This document shows positions 1-11,277 of a stretch of DNA of 64,000 nt, piece after piece. Under the pieces are notes generated by a model. It did not search any database and was not told the DNA's origin. It saw only the letters and a program-made list of their open reading frames with translations. Made by a program: the position numbers and the translations under genes. The DNA comes from Geranomyces variabilis (taxonomy: Eukaryota > Chytridiomycota > Chytridiomycetes > Spizellomycetales > Powellomycetaceae). The stretch is from assembly GCA_027603065.1 (NCBI GenBank), contig JADGJP010000008.1, positions 660,665-724,664 of the forward strand. The letters are read 5' to 3'. Numbering within the stretch: the first letter of the stretch is position 1; the number at the start of each line of letters is the position of its first letter.

Positions 1-420
1 TCCATGGGTACACCCTGCTCCATGACCTATCGTGCCCGAAAAATTCGCCGAAAAGACGTTTAGAGAACAAGTCCAGCAGCGGACATCCCCTCCGCCGTGT
101 CGCCCGCACGCGTACGCATACCCTTTCATAAGGGACAGATGCGCGGATTTTGCAGTATTCCCACACGTCCGCCCAGAAGTCCTCGTACTTGTCCACGGAC
201 CACTTCCACAGGCCGGCATAGTTTTCTGTCAAGAAAGAGCGAGAGAAAGAAATGAGACCCTTGTCCCAAACTTTTGACGCATCGTTTTTCCTTTTCCCTT
301 TCTGCGCATACCAAGCGAAAGCGAGTGCTTGCGTTCGACAAAGGCCCGGAACTTTTCCATGTGGGTGTCCTGTGGCCGGGCGGGACGCCAAAGCAACTCT
401 GGCTGGTGGTGTGCCGACAT
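1..420 (-). CDS. AACS: Acetoacetyl-CoA synthetase, N-terminal part (runs off left edge)
   Basis: This enzyme ligates acetoacetate to CoA using ATP in the cytosol (ANL adenylating family). Only the first ~79 codons are present. I read exons 420-312, 225-122 and 26-1; introns 311-226 and 121-27 both start GTATGC and end CAG/TAG, and all phases agree. The protein begins MSAHHQPELLWRPARPQ, then has LWKWSVDKYEDFWADVWEYC, the signature acyl-CoA synthetase N-terminal segment in the AACS form, followed by VMEQGVPMD where AACS proteins have the strand before the substrate domain. An in-frame ATG at 507 could extend the N-terminus, but homologues begin near the LLW motif, so 420 is preferred. The catalytic motifs lie outside the window. 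Confidence 0.85.
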
Positions 421-1101
421 GGCAGCAGTGCTGTTGTTAACCTGACTGGGCATTCGTATGAGAGTCGCAGAAAGAGGGATGAAGAGAATGAAGAGAGAGC
501 TTCCCAACGTTTGTTGTTGAGCAAATAAGTGCGAGACAGGGAAGAACGGAAAGTCGGTCGGTCGGTCGAGTCGCGCACGGTATACACCAACAGGCCGCGT
601 CTTAAACCTGCCTAGATTTAGGATGGCGCGCAGCAGGCCGGGGGACAGCGAGTGAAAGCGTGAAAATTCAACAAGACCGCAGAACTATAGTCGCTATGTC
701 GTTATTAAATCCAACTCGCCGCGTTATATAGCAGTGCGCATGTGCTGCTCCTTTTCATTAACGCAGGCGCGTCGCCAGCATTGAGAAAAAGCATAACAAT
801 GAAATGATCACTTGAGGCTTATCACAGCAGCAATAATATCGTCATTTTACACGCAGCTGTCAGACACGCCGCACCGCCATCCTAACGCGTGTGCGCAGCC
901 ATTTGGGGCCACGCGTCTGCGCGCGGGCTGTCGGCTTTTTTCCAGTCTGTAGGCTGTCGACGGTCGGTCTTGCTTCTCCCCGCTGCGAATCGTATTTACA
1001 TCGGTACTTTTACACACTCTCTCCCTTTACTCGCTCACTGCTCGTTTGTTCCATCTGTTGTCTCGCATCCATATACCCTTGCTAACGGCACATCCTTAGC
1101 C
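421..1101. promoter_or_regulatory. Divergent upstream region (AACS / PH-domain gene)
   Basis: This is a 680-bp gap between two start codons pointing away from each other, so it should hold both promoters. It contains a short GGTC tandem run near 553-570 and no convincing ORF on either strand. Pyrimidine-rich sequence at 1010-1080 precedes the PH-domain gene. I recognise no specific factor site. Confidence 0.4.
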
Positions 1102-2505
1102 ATGATTACAACCGCTCACCGCGAGGACGACGACCTCGACTCGCACCACTACCACGCACGAACATACTCCTCCTCTTCCTCCTGTGACCGATACTCGCCA
1201 CTTACACTCCCGCCGCATTCTTCCGCCAACAACCACCACTCCGCCGCTGTCGACGGCCACAACACCGACATTGCTTACACTAATGACACATCCATATACC
1301 AATCTCACCCTGAAAACAACGATGGCGCGGACGGCGAAGACTGGCGCAACTCTCTAACAGATTTGGTCAGCATGTACTGTACGCCCGCTTTTGAGGATGA
1401 CGACAAAGTGCCCATGTCTGCGCCGCCGATATTGACGCGATCCAGGTGCGTGCAGTTGCCTGCCTGCCTGTCTGACAGTGCTTTGAAAGTGGTTTTTAAC
1501 CATAAAACTATTTTTCATCGTGCAGAAGTGTAGCCAGTATTACCCGCGCCAGCAATCTTAAGCGCCGAAGCACGACAGTTGGCCGTAGCCGCATACTTCG
1601 CCCACCTGCGGATCGTGAAGGCATTCTTTTATTCCGCACTCAACATTCCGCGCCTTGGCGGTCCCGGTGGTGCGTGCTGCGCGCTAATGTCGTTGCAGTG
1701 TACAGTTCCGAAAAGGTATGCGTTGGGAAAAACCAATTCTGTGGAGGAAAGACGATTCATTCTTACGAGTTTTCGTTTTCCATTTTTTTTTTTTTTTCTC
1801 CAACAGATGAGCCGCGAGATCGCGGTTATCCGCCTGCCGCCGGACCTTCTCGTTCTACCGTCACCAATACAAACATCTGGAACGCAGGCGTCGAACGGAC
1901 CACCAGCAATCTACGGATTCATGACGCTTGCAGTACAGCCAATGGCAGGACCCCGTCCCATCCCCTACTTTTTCGCCGCCGAGTCGCGCCTGGACATGGT
2001 GCAGTGGATCTCACACCTCGTGCGCGCGGCAAAACACCCATACGGAGAAGAACGCACCTTGATCCCAATCCCAGCGGGTCCGGCCTCGGCGCCGGCGGCA
2101 CCTGCGTCTGCGTCGGGAAACGCTGTTGGTACCAGCAAGCAGAGTTTTGACAGCCGGGATGCGATTGCACTGCCGCCGGTAATGACGCAGACAACGGCGT
2201 CTTCATGGCCGACAACGGCGACAGCAAACACATCTTCCTCAACAACCCGAAGCAAGCGTTTTACTTTTGCGCAGCTGACGCAGCGAATGCGGGGCATGGC
2301 TGCGCCAGTCAAGCGACACACGGCGCCTGCGGATGCGAGCAAGAGCGGTGGTGGAAAGGTAGTAGGAATGGGCGCAGCGGTAGCGCCACAGATTATGATG
2401 CCCGGCAGTGGCGGCGGAGGCGCAGAAGGGGTGTCAGCGCGCGAGGGCAAAAAGGGCGGTGGAGGGCTGACGATTGTGACTGACAAATGGTACCGACCGA
2501 AGTGA
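1102..2505 (+). CDS. PH-domain protein, otherwise uncharacterised
   Basis: Exons 1102-1445, 1526-1715 and 1807-2505 give 410 residues. A pleckstrin-homology domain spans about residues 145-265: it opens with REGILLFRTQHSAPWRSRWC (the G-x-L-hydrophobic ... W-x-x-R-W-C/F-V-L pattern), continues through IAVIRLPPDLLVLPSP, and ends in a helix with the invariant Trp, SRLDMVQWISHLVRAAK. The domain is split by the second intron, which has a long T-run before its CAG. Flanks are Ser/His-rich (N-terminal) and Ala/Gly/Lys-rich (C-terminal). PH domains bind phosphoinositides or proteins at membranes; no other domain hints at a role. ATG 1102 (MITTAHRED) is chosen because upstream sequence looks like 5'UTR. 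Confidence 0.75.
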
Positions 2506-2762
2506 GGATTACTGGAAAGAGTCCATCAAAACGAGCAGAGCATATTCCTTGTACATATATATGTAAACTTGCAAAGTTTTTGTGGGCAGCTGTCCAAAAA
2601 CGAGACGAGGTGGAGTATGTCTTGTCAGCGCTGTATGCTTGCTTACGTGTGCTTACGCAATGAGAAAAAGAATCGCGTGCGCGTGGGAAGCGAGAGGTCG
2701 ACGGACCGCACTCGCCCCGTTAATGCCCGCTGCCCGTTCCAACATCCCAGCGACCGCTAATC

Positions 2763-5266
2763 ATGAGCTCGTCGTCGCAACAGCAGCACAGCCGCCATCA
2801 TAAATCCACCGGCAAGGGCGCTTATCAGGCAGGCAATCGCGCTGCAGGTGATGCTTCTGCGCCCGCGTCTGTCACTCCCACTCGCCCAACATCAGCGAGT
2901 ACAACACCATTCCAAACCATACGGTTCAGGACAGAGCCACCATCACGGCCACCGTCTTCGGCTGCTTCGGCCGCGCCCAATGAGCAGCAGCATCAGCAAG
3001 CCAAGCAATCGCGGCAACAAAGCAATGTAAAGCCTCGTCTCATTGCTCCACAGATACCGTCAGTGCAACCGGCGCCGCTGTTGCCCTCTCAGTCCGTACC
3101 CACCTCCTCCGCACCATCTCTCCGCCGCCGCTCTGTCCCAATTCCAACGTCAGCAGCATACATATACGTCGGCGCAAATCAGCATTATGCTGTACCCAGT
3201 GATTCACAGGCTTCAACACCGGGAGCAACGACCGGTCCGGCTGCGAAGAAGGGCCTGCAACCGATTGTCCCCGACTTGATCACAGCGAATGCCCGTACCT
3301 CAGCCCAGCAGCTGCAGCAACTAGAGTTTTTCCGCCCGCAGGTGGATTACCGCGGTCCTGTGGTGCTGGCGGCATCACCTCCGGCATCGGCTGCTGCCGC
3401 GGCAGCACGTAATGCCAGTTATGCAGTACCTGCGGTGTTGCCGCAGCATACTCACAATACGCGTGGTCGGCGCACGTCTAACGATGTTGCTTCCGCGTCG
3501 GCGGCCAGTGCCGCTGACGCTACTGTCGTGCGCCAAATGACATTTGTAACCGAATCTGGACAGCAGAAACTTCTCGCTGCCGGGATACGGCCTACGTCGC
3601 GGATGCTGCCGCAGCCGCAGCATGCAGGGCCTACAGAGCTTGCGCAGCGTGCCAAGCTGTCAGCGGCGCAACCTGCAGCGGGAGCTGTAGACAAAAACGG
3701 CGAACCGTGCCGTGCGGAACCTGCTGCCGCTGCTGCCATCGTCCCGCGCGCTGCGTCGTCTCCACCAGACCATAGAGAGACTAAAGCGGGATCCTCCGCG
3801 GCTCAGACACCGTTGCGATCGCCTTCCATGCAGCAACAGCGCCCTGCGGCCCCGTCCGCGCTGTTAGTACTTCCTACACCAGCCGCGACGCCAAACACAT
3901 CGACGCCTGTCTCACCTGCGCCAGCCGCAACGCCGACGGCGCCGACGCAGACCACCACGACCACGACCACCACTTCCACTGCCGCCGTTACATCATCGCG
4001 CGCAAGAAGCATAAGCAAAACCTCACCCTCCTTACCATGGGCCCCAACCCTCCCACCCGCAATCCTCCAATCCCGTAACCCCATCAGCCGAGACGAATTC
4101 ATGAAAGTTCTCGACGCGCACGTCGCGGCCGAGAAAGCCGCAGCAGCAGCAGCCGCGTCCGCGGCCGCGATGACATCAAATGGGACGATCGTTCTCGCGT
4201 CGGCGCTGCCCCCTACACACCACATCAAACCCGCGCCACCGGCGCTGACGATTGAGCAGCCGAATCCGGCCGCGTTGGCGGTGTTGGGGAAACGCAAGTG
4301 GGAGGATTTTGCGGCGGCGCATGAAGCGTATCTGGTCGGACAGAGGGAGGCGGCGGCGGCTGCTTCTGTGGCCGCTAAGCCAGCGCTTGTTGGTTCCCCG
4401 GCGGTTGTAGATAAAAAGAAGGATGAAGAGGCTCGTCGAAATGCTCGAGAGGCGGAGGAAGCGGCGGCATTGCAGCTGCGCGCACCGTTAATGGAGGGTA
4501 TGCCGAAAGCGCGAGAAGGAGAAGCTACGGAAGTCTTTGCAGAGCGATTGAGGGTGTGGACCGAGGGTGTCGCGCGGCGGATTATTCAAGGTAAGAGAAA
4601 AAGAAAACAACGGAAATATCATGTAGCGCTGGAATAATTTAATGCCGTGTCATCTTGGTATTAAATCTTTATCGCCCGTTATTAGACGCGACCACGCTAC
4701 TTCATGCACACTCGACAACACTGCAAACGCGGCTTCTCTCCACGTACCGCGCACACGGGAACGCAGCCGCGACGCTCGCGTCGCTCCACGCAATGTTGGA
4801 CGCTGAACGCGCAGAGCATGCGCGATTGGTAGAGGAGAACGCGCGCGCGCCATTGCTGGCTGCACGAGCAGGGCAGCTGGAAACAGCGCTCGTGGACGCG
4901 GTTGTTGGCCGCGTTGCTAAAAAACCGAAAGCGACAGAAACCACAACAACAACGCCGATGGATGTTGATCAAAAAGAAGAAGACCCGCAGCACGAGCTTG
5001 TAGTGTTGCAACGACAGGTGCGAGAGGCCGAAGCGCGGTGTTCAACGCTAGAGGGCGCTCGACAGCGAATCGGAGCTGCGGCTGCTGCAACTTCCCCTAC
5101 AGCGGAGGGTACTAATGGGCTGGGACCCGCCGGAAAGCTGCTTGCGCGACTTTTGAGCGGCGGGTCTGCGGCAGCTGCGCGTGCGACAGCTGGCGATGCG
5201 GTCATGTCGTTGCTTGCTAGCGAGAACGGCATTGAGGAATTGATGGAGGCGTTAGACATGGTCTGA
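2763..5266 (+). CDS. Ala/Pro/Gln-rich protein with C-terminal helical region
   Basis: Exons 2763-4590 and 4686-5266 (intron GTAAGA...TTAG, phase 1) give 802 residues. The first ~480 residues are low complexity: Gln/His, Ser/Pro and Ala tracts plus a Thr run. From about residue 480 the chain becomes ordered and helix-prone, with KRKWEDFAAAHEAYL, then AEVFAERLRVWTEGVARRII, then, after the intron, a heptad-like stretch LLHAHSTTLQTRLLSTYRAH and ARLVEENARAPLLAARAGQL. It ends with a short conserved-looking LASENGIEELMEALDMV. I do not recognise the family. The layout (long disordered N-terminus, C-terminal coiled coil) resembles transcription or nuclear scaffold proteins, but that is inference only. 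Confidence 0.65.
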
Positions 5267-5453
5267 ACGTTGCAGTCGGCGTATAAAGGCGAAGCAACAG
5301 GTTTGGCTGCTGTGTAGAATCCTTTTGTCGTGTTTGTTTTTTCATTACCCTCATGCGTAAGCCGCTTAATGTAGCTCTTTTTGTAAATAATACACACTAT
5401 CCAAAATTCATCCTGATCGATTTTACGGAGACATAATATGCCCAGCGCCGCAT

Positions 5454-6299
5454 TCAGTCAGCCATGTCAGCAGCCTCTAGATCATCAAGGATCTTTTTCA
5501 AATCCGCAAACAGCTTCACCCTCGCATCCCTGGTCCAACCGACCACTCGTCCAGACGTCGAAGGGACTACGAACAGTTTCGTTGTGCCATACGCCCGAGG
5601 TTGCAGACCAACTTCGGTTTTCTCCTTCACGACTTTTTTGCCCTCTTGCCTCAGCATGAATGCGCGGAACGCCTCCCACACCGCTATGCCCACAAAGCAG
5701 GCGATGCGCGGCGTGCATTCGTCTAGGATCTTGCACAGCGGGAGGCATCCTGCTGCGTACTCGGCTGCCGACAGGTCGGAGGAGGATGGCGTGGAACGCG
5801 ATATTATGTTGGTAAACCCGAAAGAAAAGTCCTTGACGCACCTTTCATCATCTGCAGCAAGGCAGGGATTATCCATATGAATACACGGGGACGTGGGGGG
5901 GGGGGCCAACTCGAAAGCGCAGAGCCTCGCGCCCTAACCTTCATAGGTAACCACCTCCCCGCCAGTGAGCCCGCTCTCGCTCATACATTTCCAGAAAAGG
6001 TTGCCGCCGTGCGCATAATGGTGGCCAGTCGCCGCCGAGCGGGTCCCCGGATTGAACCCGATGAAGAGAATGCGAAGGTTTGGCGCTAAGAGGTCCGCGA
6101 CGGGTTTGCTGGGGTCCTTTCGCGTTCGAGGCGGAGACGGCGTTCGCTTGCGCTTTGCAGGACGTGGAGACTGTGGTGCGGTAAACGCAAAGCGCGAGAC
6201 GAGGGAGCGGAAGGCGACGTGAGCGGGGGCGGCGGTGAGATTTGTTGTTGCGTCGGGAGCAGCGGGAGGAAGGGGCGTTGGCGATGGTGTGCGGGACAT
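5454..6299 (-). CDS. TDG: TDG/MUG-type G:T/U mismatch-specific DNA glycosylase
   Basis: This nuclear base-excision repair enzyme removes U or T mispaired with G. Exons 6299-5939 and 5851-5454 give 252 residues; the intron starts GTTAGG and ends CTGCAG. Residues 1-75 are a basic, Pro-rich tail (AKRKRTPSPPRTRK). The catalytic domain starts LRILFIGFNPGTRSAATGHH, the GINPG-type active-site motif with its essential Asn, followed by HGGNLFWKC. After the intron come FSFGFTNIISRSTPSSSDLS, the central GFTN-x-RPT-like motif, and LFVVPSTSGRVVGW, the VPSTSG-type insertion loop. An upstream in-frame ATG at 6386 could add 29 residues. It is tail-to-tail with the Ala/Pro-rich gene. Confidence 0.88.
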
Positions 6300-6421
6300 G
6301 AGGAAGGACCAACTGCCAGTGCGGCGAAATACGCGACACGGAGTGGACTCGCGATTTTCCGGCGAACACAAATGCGGGATATTCAAAAGTGGGTTTATGC
6401 TTTCATTTTATGGCTTTCATT

Positions 6422-7430
6422 TTATCGCGATGCTATAGTATTTGACGGGGTCTGAGGGGTATCTACGACTAGCGAGCGGGCAGACGAGGATGACTCTGAC
6501 GGTCGATGTGATTCAGCCGAAGACGGCCGGGTTTGGGACCTGTCTCGTTCTTCCTCCTGTGGACATTTTAGAAAATCAGAGAACGAAGCACATCCAATTT
6601 TGTTAAAAAAAATCGAATTTGGTCGTCGCCAGATTCGCAGTTCGACCAGTCAACTCACGAGTATTTTCTGCTGAAGCAAAAACCACGACGGGAGTGATCG
6701 TGGCAGCGTGACGAGATCCGTGTCAAACAGTTCTATGAACTGCTCGTTGATGCAGCGGCCCTGTCCTCCAGTGTAGCTTCGGTACTACAAAAACATGCGA
6801 TGGAACGGGGAGTAAGCCAAGAGTGACGCAGGACAAGCGGGACAAATGGCAGCTTATTTCGGTCCCGTCCGGAAGATTCATGACACAAACCTCGACAATG
6901 GTTGAATTGAAGTTCCAACCTTGCATTTTACGGAGGCATCCGATCAATGTGCCTGTATCGTGCAATCCCGTTCTGAGACAAAAAAAAAGCCAAAAGTGTC
7001 AGCACCATCCCCCAGATTCTCTCCGCGCGGGACTCACATACATACGCACAGATGACCATCATTGGGTGGTTATTGACATTTAGCATTGCCTCGAGACCCT
7101 CTTTGACCAGCTCCTCGCTGACTGGCCGCCAGCCAATATTTGGCCGCCATGTCTGCACGCCTAGCGGGAGCTAGAAGAATACACGAAGACAGATTAGGCG
7201 CGGCCAGTAGAGAGACCATAGCAGAAGACGGACAAACTAACGGTGACAGCTCCTGTTTCGTCGCAAAAGGCTTGCAGTGACTTTGAGACAGTGTCTGTGG
7301 AGAGCAGCAAGATAGTGCGCAGGTTGAGGGAGCGGAGAAAGAGGAAGTTGGTGGGATGGATGGGGCCAGTGCGGTAGAGGCCGCGCTCGACGAGGCCAAA
7401 GGCGTCTGGCGGGGTGTACATTAATGCCAT
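6422..7430 (-). CDS. OCA/Siw14-type atypical dual-specificity phosphatase, catalytic Arg replaced
   Basis: Five exons (7430-7242, 7170-7046, 6972-6891, 6784-6659, 6556-6422) give 218 residues with consistent phases. The protein has the plant-and-fungi atypical DSP layout: FGLVERGLYRTGPIHPTNF, FLRSLNLRTILLLS, then the P-loop region and LIGCLRKMQGWNFNSTIVEY, RCINEQFIELFDTDLVTLP. Siw14 members cleave inositol pyrophosphates; in yeast several OCA paralogues are thought to work as a complex. The usual loop is C-x5-R-T-G; here it reads CATGLHDTG, so the Cys is kept but the Arg is Asp. It may therefore be a pseudophosphatase or structural subunit (OCA6-like). The Ser-rich C-terminal 45 residues look disordered. 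It is divergent from NBS1 with only 96 bp between starts. Confidence 0.85.
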
Positions 7431-7526
7431 CTTTGTATTGTTGCGAGAGAGAGAGAGAGAGAGAGAGACGCGGGGCAAAGTCGAATCTTCGTGAAAGGTC
7501 TTTTTGACCCTACGCGTTCGAGCTCC
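7431..7526. promoter_or_regulatory. Very short shared promoter with (GA)n run
   Basis: Only 96 bp separate the start codons of the OCA-type phosphatase (-) and NBS1 (+). The interval holds an uninterrupted GA dinucleotide run at about 7446-7466. The two genes must share this space for transcription initiation or start inside each other's 5' regions. Confidence 0.5.
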
Positions 7527-10184
7527 ATGTGGGTATTGCGAGGACATTCGGAAGCATACGCCGGTGCGTTTCCGGTGCGTTGCCTGTGGCGACGTGCGAT
7601 TTACCTCGAATAAGGCTCTCTGTGCTCAAATCCTACGTTTTATTACAGGCATTTCGCTCTGGCTGCGACTCAATTGCCCGCTTACAGTGGGCCGCAAGGT
7701 CGCAGACCTTATCCTCCCGAACGAAAAGTCGGTTTCCCGCAACCATGCAGTATTTCATATCAACGCTGATGATGCAGACGCTGTCCGGGCTCAGGTAAGC
7801 AGACTTTTCGGCCTGCACGGCCAGCTCAGCAGGCGCGACACTGACAGCGTCGACTACTAAATAGACAGACCCGAATTTCCGCTATTCTGTGACGCTCCGC
7901 GATGCGGGCGCAAAGTTTGGAACATATCTGAACGGCCGTAATCGGCAGGTCGTGGAAGAGATTGTCAATGATGGCGACGTCGTTCAATTTGGAACGGGGA
8001 CGGCGTCCTTTCGGTAACTGTGCTCACGATTTGGCGGCCTGCTATGCTGGATTTTTCAAGACTTACACCTACAGGCCTACTGCTACTACCATATAGCCTA
8101 ACCTGGATACCAGTAGTCCTTACTGCGTCCGGGCTTCGCACGGCAGAACGCAATCAGACAAAGGCATTGGCGCGCAAATATGGTAATAGATCGGTTCGCT
8201 CTTACACGCGCCAAATGTTTGGGAAAGAAAGAACTAAACCTCGCCGTCAAGACATTTGCTTCGTAGACACGTTCTCGCCCGCCTGCACACATCTTGTTTC
8301 TCAGACCATCAAGAGAGTCAACATTAAAGTGGTGTCGTCGCTTCTCAACGGTTGTCATATTGTGACTCCTGCATGGGTTCACGCTTTCGAGAGCGTTGAC
8401 CCCAAAAATTTCGCTCTACCTGCCGAGCCGGACTTTCAGCCCTTCATCGCAGAGGAGAGTGGTGGGGTGGGTCTAGGACCTCAACATCTGCCTCCCGACC
8501 CGGAGAGAAAACGCGTTCTTCAGGGGTGTCAGTTTGTGGTTTTTGGTCAGGTACTGGCAGTTTCTTGATTCATTTTACCCCAATTCCTACAGCCATGTTG
8601 ACCATCCGCTCCCGATAATGCAGATCGAAGGACTTGCAGGAATCGTCGAAGGCGCGGGTGGGTCCTTCGCCACCTGGGCACTTCCAACGACTCCAAGCGA
8701 GGAAGCTCTCCTTGCTGCACGATTGAGCGAGCTGCATCACCCATGCGTGGTTGCACCGCCAGACGCCACAGTGGAGCAGCTGGCATCCTTGCAGCGAGTG
8801 ATGCAGGCGGCCGGTCTGAAGCTTTTGGAGATGGACGATGCGGCAAAAGCCGTAATCTTTGTGGATCGCGACAGATTTTGCCGGTCACGGGTCGAATCTG
8901 TCGAGTCTGGAACGCAGGAAAGGCCGCATGGATCACTTCGCGATCCGACAGCATACGCCGCTCCTCGGTCGCCTCGTCCGGCTACACCGCCCATCGACGT
9001 GGGGAAATCATTAACTCAATCTCAGGTTTGATTTTCATAAGCACTTTGCGTAACACTACGTCAAGTGCCAGAGCTTACTAACCGGATTGACTCGCGCAGC
9101 AACTACATTCGAGCCAAGAGGATATCCTTTCCATCCTGTTTGGCGATGATCCTCCTCCTCCGCCACGGCGGGCCAGTCCGCCGCCCCAGCCGCCCGTAGC
9201 AGCTGTCTCGGAGCAAATCTCGCAACGAATATCTCTGGCCTCTCAGCTTCGGTTGGGGTCGCGCTCCGCAAGACGCCTTGAAAGCCAGCAACGTATGGAA
9301 CACAACGCGAGTCAAGCTGCTTCGCCGAGCCGCAAACGGGCTAGAGAGGACGAGGCGTCGCAAATGGGCTCACAATCACAGCTGGACTTGATTGGCCCAC
9401 CGCCGGTCGCAAAACGTCTGCGCGAGAATGCATCAGATTTAGGCATAGGCAGTAGTACTTTACCCGCTGCCGCGCCGTCGTTGCGTGTCCGGACGGTGAA
9501 GGCTGCGACGCCACCGCTTCCTTGGGAAGTGCCGATGGAACCACCTTCGCCCCCGCAGCCGCAACCAGAAATTCGTCCACCCTCGCCCCCGCAGCCTGAT
9601 CCAGAGATTCTTCCCCAACCCAACACAGAGATTCTGCCCCAACCCAACGCAGAGATTCATCCTAGTTACCCCGTACCGCTAGCGGGGGCTAGGAGTCAAC
9701 CTCTCGTCCCGCGGAGCCTTCCGACAGCAGATCAGGCCCCCTTACCCGGAGCATCCACCGCCGTGCCAGAGCGTGCGCCACGCTCACCCGCTGCAAGCAA
9801 TGAGGACAGTGGCAGAACTGACGTTGTCGAAACACCTAAACAGCTGACCGTTGTTGTGGCGGCTCCACTTCGGCGTCAATCCGCGGCTCCTGTCAGCGAC
9901 GATGTCGTCGTTCCTGCGACGGGAGTACCAAATTTCAAACGCTTCACAAAGACTCGAAATGGACCGCCGTCTAGTGACGTTGATGCGCGGAACGGCACCG
10001 CAAGCCGGCGACTTTTTCCGAGACGAAAAAGGGTGGGCCTTATAGGTGAGGAGTCTAGCACCGCGGGTTATTTGTAGGTATATATAACATAATAACACCG
10101 TCACCATTTGCTCCAGAGCACGATCCGCTGGCCCGCGAAATTGCGATGGACGCCACAGATCATGGGTGGGTGCAACAGCTTTGA
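7527..10184 (+). CDS. NBS1: NBS1 (nibrin), MRN complex subunit
   Basis: NBS1 is the regulatory subunit of MRE11-RAD50-NBS1, which senses double-strand breaks and activates ATM/Tel1. Seven exons (7527-7563, 7649-7794, 7865-8013, 8061-8550, 8624-9025, 9100-10045, 10117-10184) give 745 residues, close to human nibrin. The FHA domain (about 10-110) has LTVGRKVADLILPNEKSVSR plus NHAV, and ends DGDVVQFGTGTASFR. Tandem BRCTs follow (about 125-400), including ACTHLVSQTIKRVNIKVV and HIVTPAWVHAF. A disordered region with PSPPQP-type repeats leads to VPNFKRFTK near residue 685, the MRE11-binding NFKxFxK motif. The last exon encodes an acidic C-terminus where the ATM/Tel1-binding tail is expected. Exon 4 may hide a frame-neutral 69-bp intron (8181-8249 region), so its middle is less certain. 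Confidence 0.88.
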
Positions 10185-11277
10185 ACTACCACTTGTCGGA
10201 ATTAGGTTTTTTCTTCTTGTTTGGCGTGTACTCCCTGCATGAGCTTTGGGGAAGTCGCATTTTGCAATATCACGTCTAAGCACCTCAATATTGCATAGCC
10301 ATAGTTTGTGCACAATACAATTTAATAATATTCATCTACCCGGGCGCCGCCCATCCAGCGGAAGAGCGCCGTGTAGAGTGGTTTGCCGTCATGTGATGCA
10401 AGATGAGTCATCCGCAACTTTTGGACATGCAGGCATTGGAGCAAACCTCCTCCACGGCCCCTTTGACATTCGGCATAAGGAGACTCAACAGCGCTATCTG
10501 CACTGCACAATGCACAACCCAAAGAGGAAGGCTCCACATTGGAAACCAGCAAGGTTATTCCTTAGTTTGAGTCTTGTTACAAGCAGTACTTACCATTTGC
10601 CCTTCCGAATATCAGCCCATGGTCCAGCATCAACAACGAAACGACGGCCACACATAGAAAAAATCATGGAACTAATTCCAGTGTTTTGGGGCATTACAGA
10701 TATAACCCACAGTTTCCTGCATCTGACCTTAAGTCCTTCATAGTCCAGCGGATTGAAACACAGGGAGATCACTGGAACTAGTCCTATGTTTGAGGGGTCA
10801 CAAAGATAATTCACGATTTCCTGCATTAAACATCAAGCCCTTCATGGTCCAGTCAATGGAGACGAAGAGGAAGTAAGGTTTGCAACATGGTTCCAAGATT
10901 ACTCACAGTTTCGTACATCCGATATCAAGTCCTCTATGGTACAGCGGATAACAACTCACAGGGAAATCAGGAGATTTATTCCAATGTTCAAGGTATCACA
11001 AACGTGTAAACATAATTCCTCAGGAAATCCGTTCGAAATCCTACTGATTGAAGGGGTAACTTTTTGCCGTATCTGGGCTCAGGCAGACCAGGGCTAAATC
11101 TTCAATTCCGAGAGGAAGCCTTTTAGATGCAGGGTCGTGGGCGCAAGCTGCTTATGCCTGTGCAAGCGTTGAGCGAAGTGAGCATGCAAGTCATTTGACG
11201 CGCGAGGGTCACGGTGAGGGCAGCCACAGCGGCCGAGAACACGCCTTCTCCCCGTCAACCTCTCGCACATTTCCACA
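10185..11277. other. Gene-free interval between NBS1 and GOS1
   Basis: This 1.1-kb stretch contains no ORF with recognisable protein character on either strand. Apart from the degenerate repeats at 10665-11015, I see nothing specific. The last ~200 bp should carry the GOS1 promoter. Confidence 0.5.
10665..11015. repeat. Degenerate ~100-bp tandem repeats (about three copies)
   Basis: Three related segments occur here, anchored by AAGTCCTTCATAGTCCAG (10731), AAGCCCTTCATGGTCCAG (10835) and AAGTCCTCTATGGTACAG (10927), that is, spacings of 104 and 92 bp. Each is preceded about 20 bp upstream by CACAGTTTCCTGCAT-like sequence (10709, 10811, 10903). A weaker match (CCATGGTCCAGCATC, ~10617) may be an older copy. 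The copies are diverged. No ORF uses them and no transposase is present. Confidence 0.6.
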
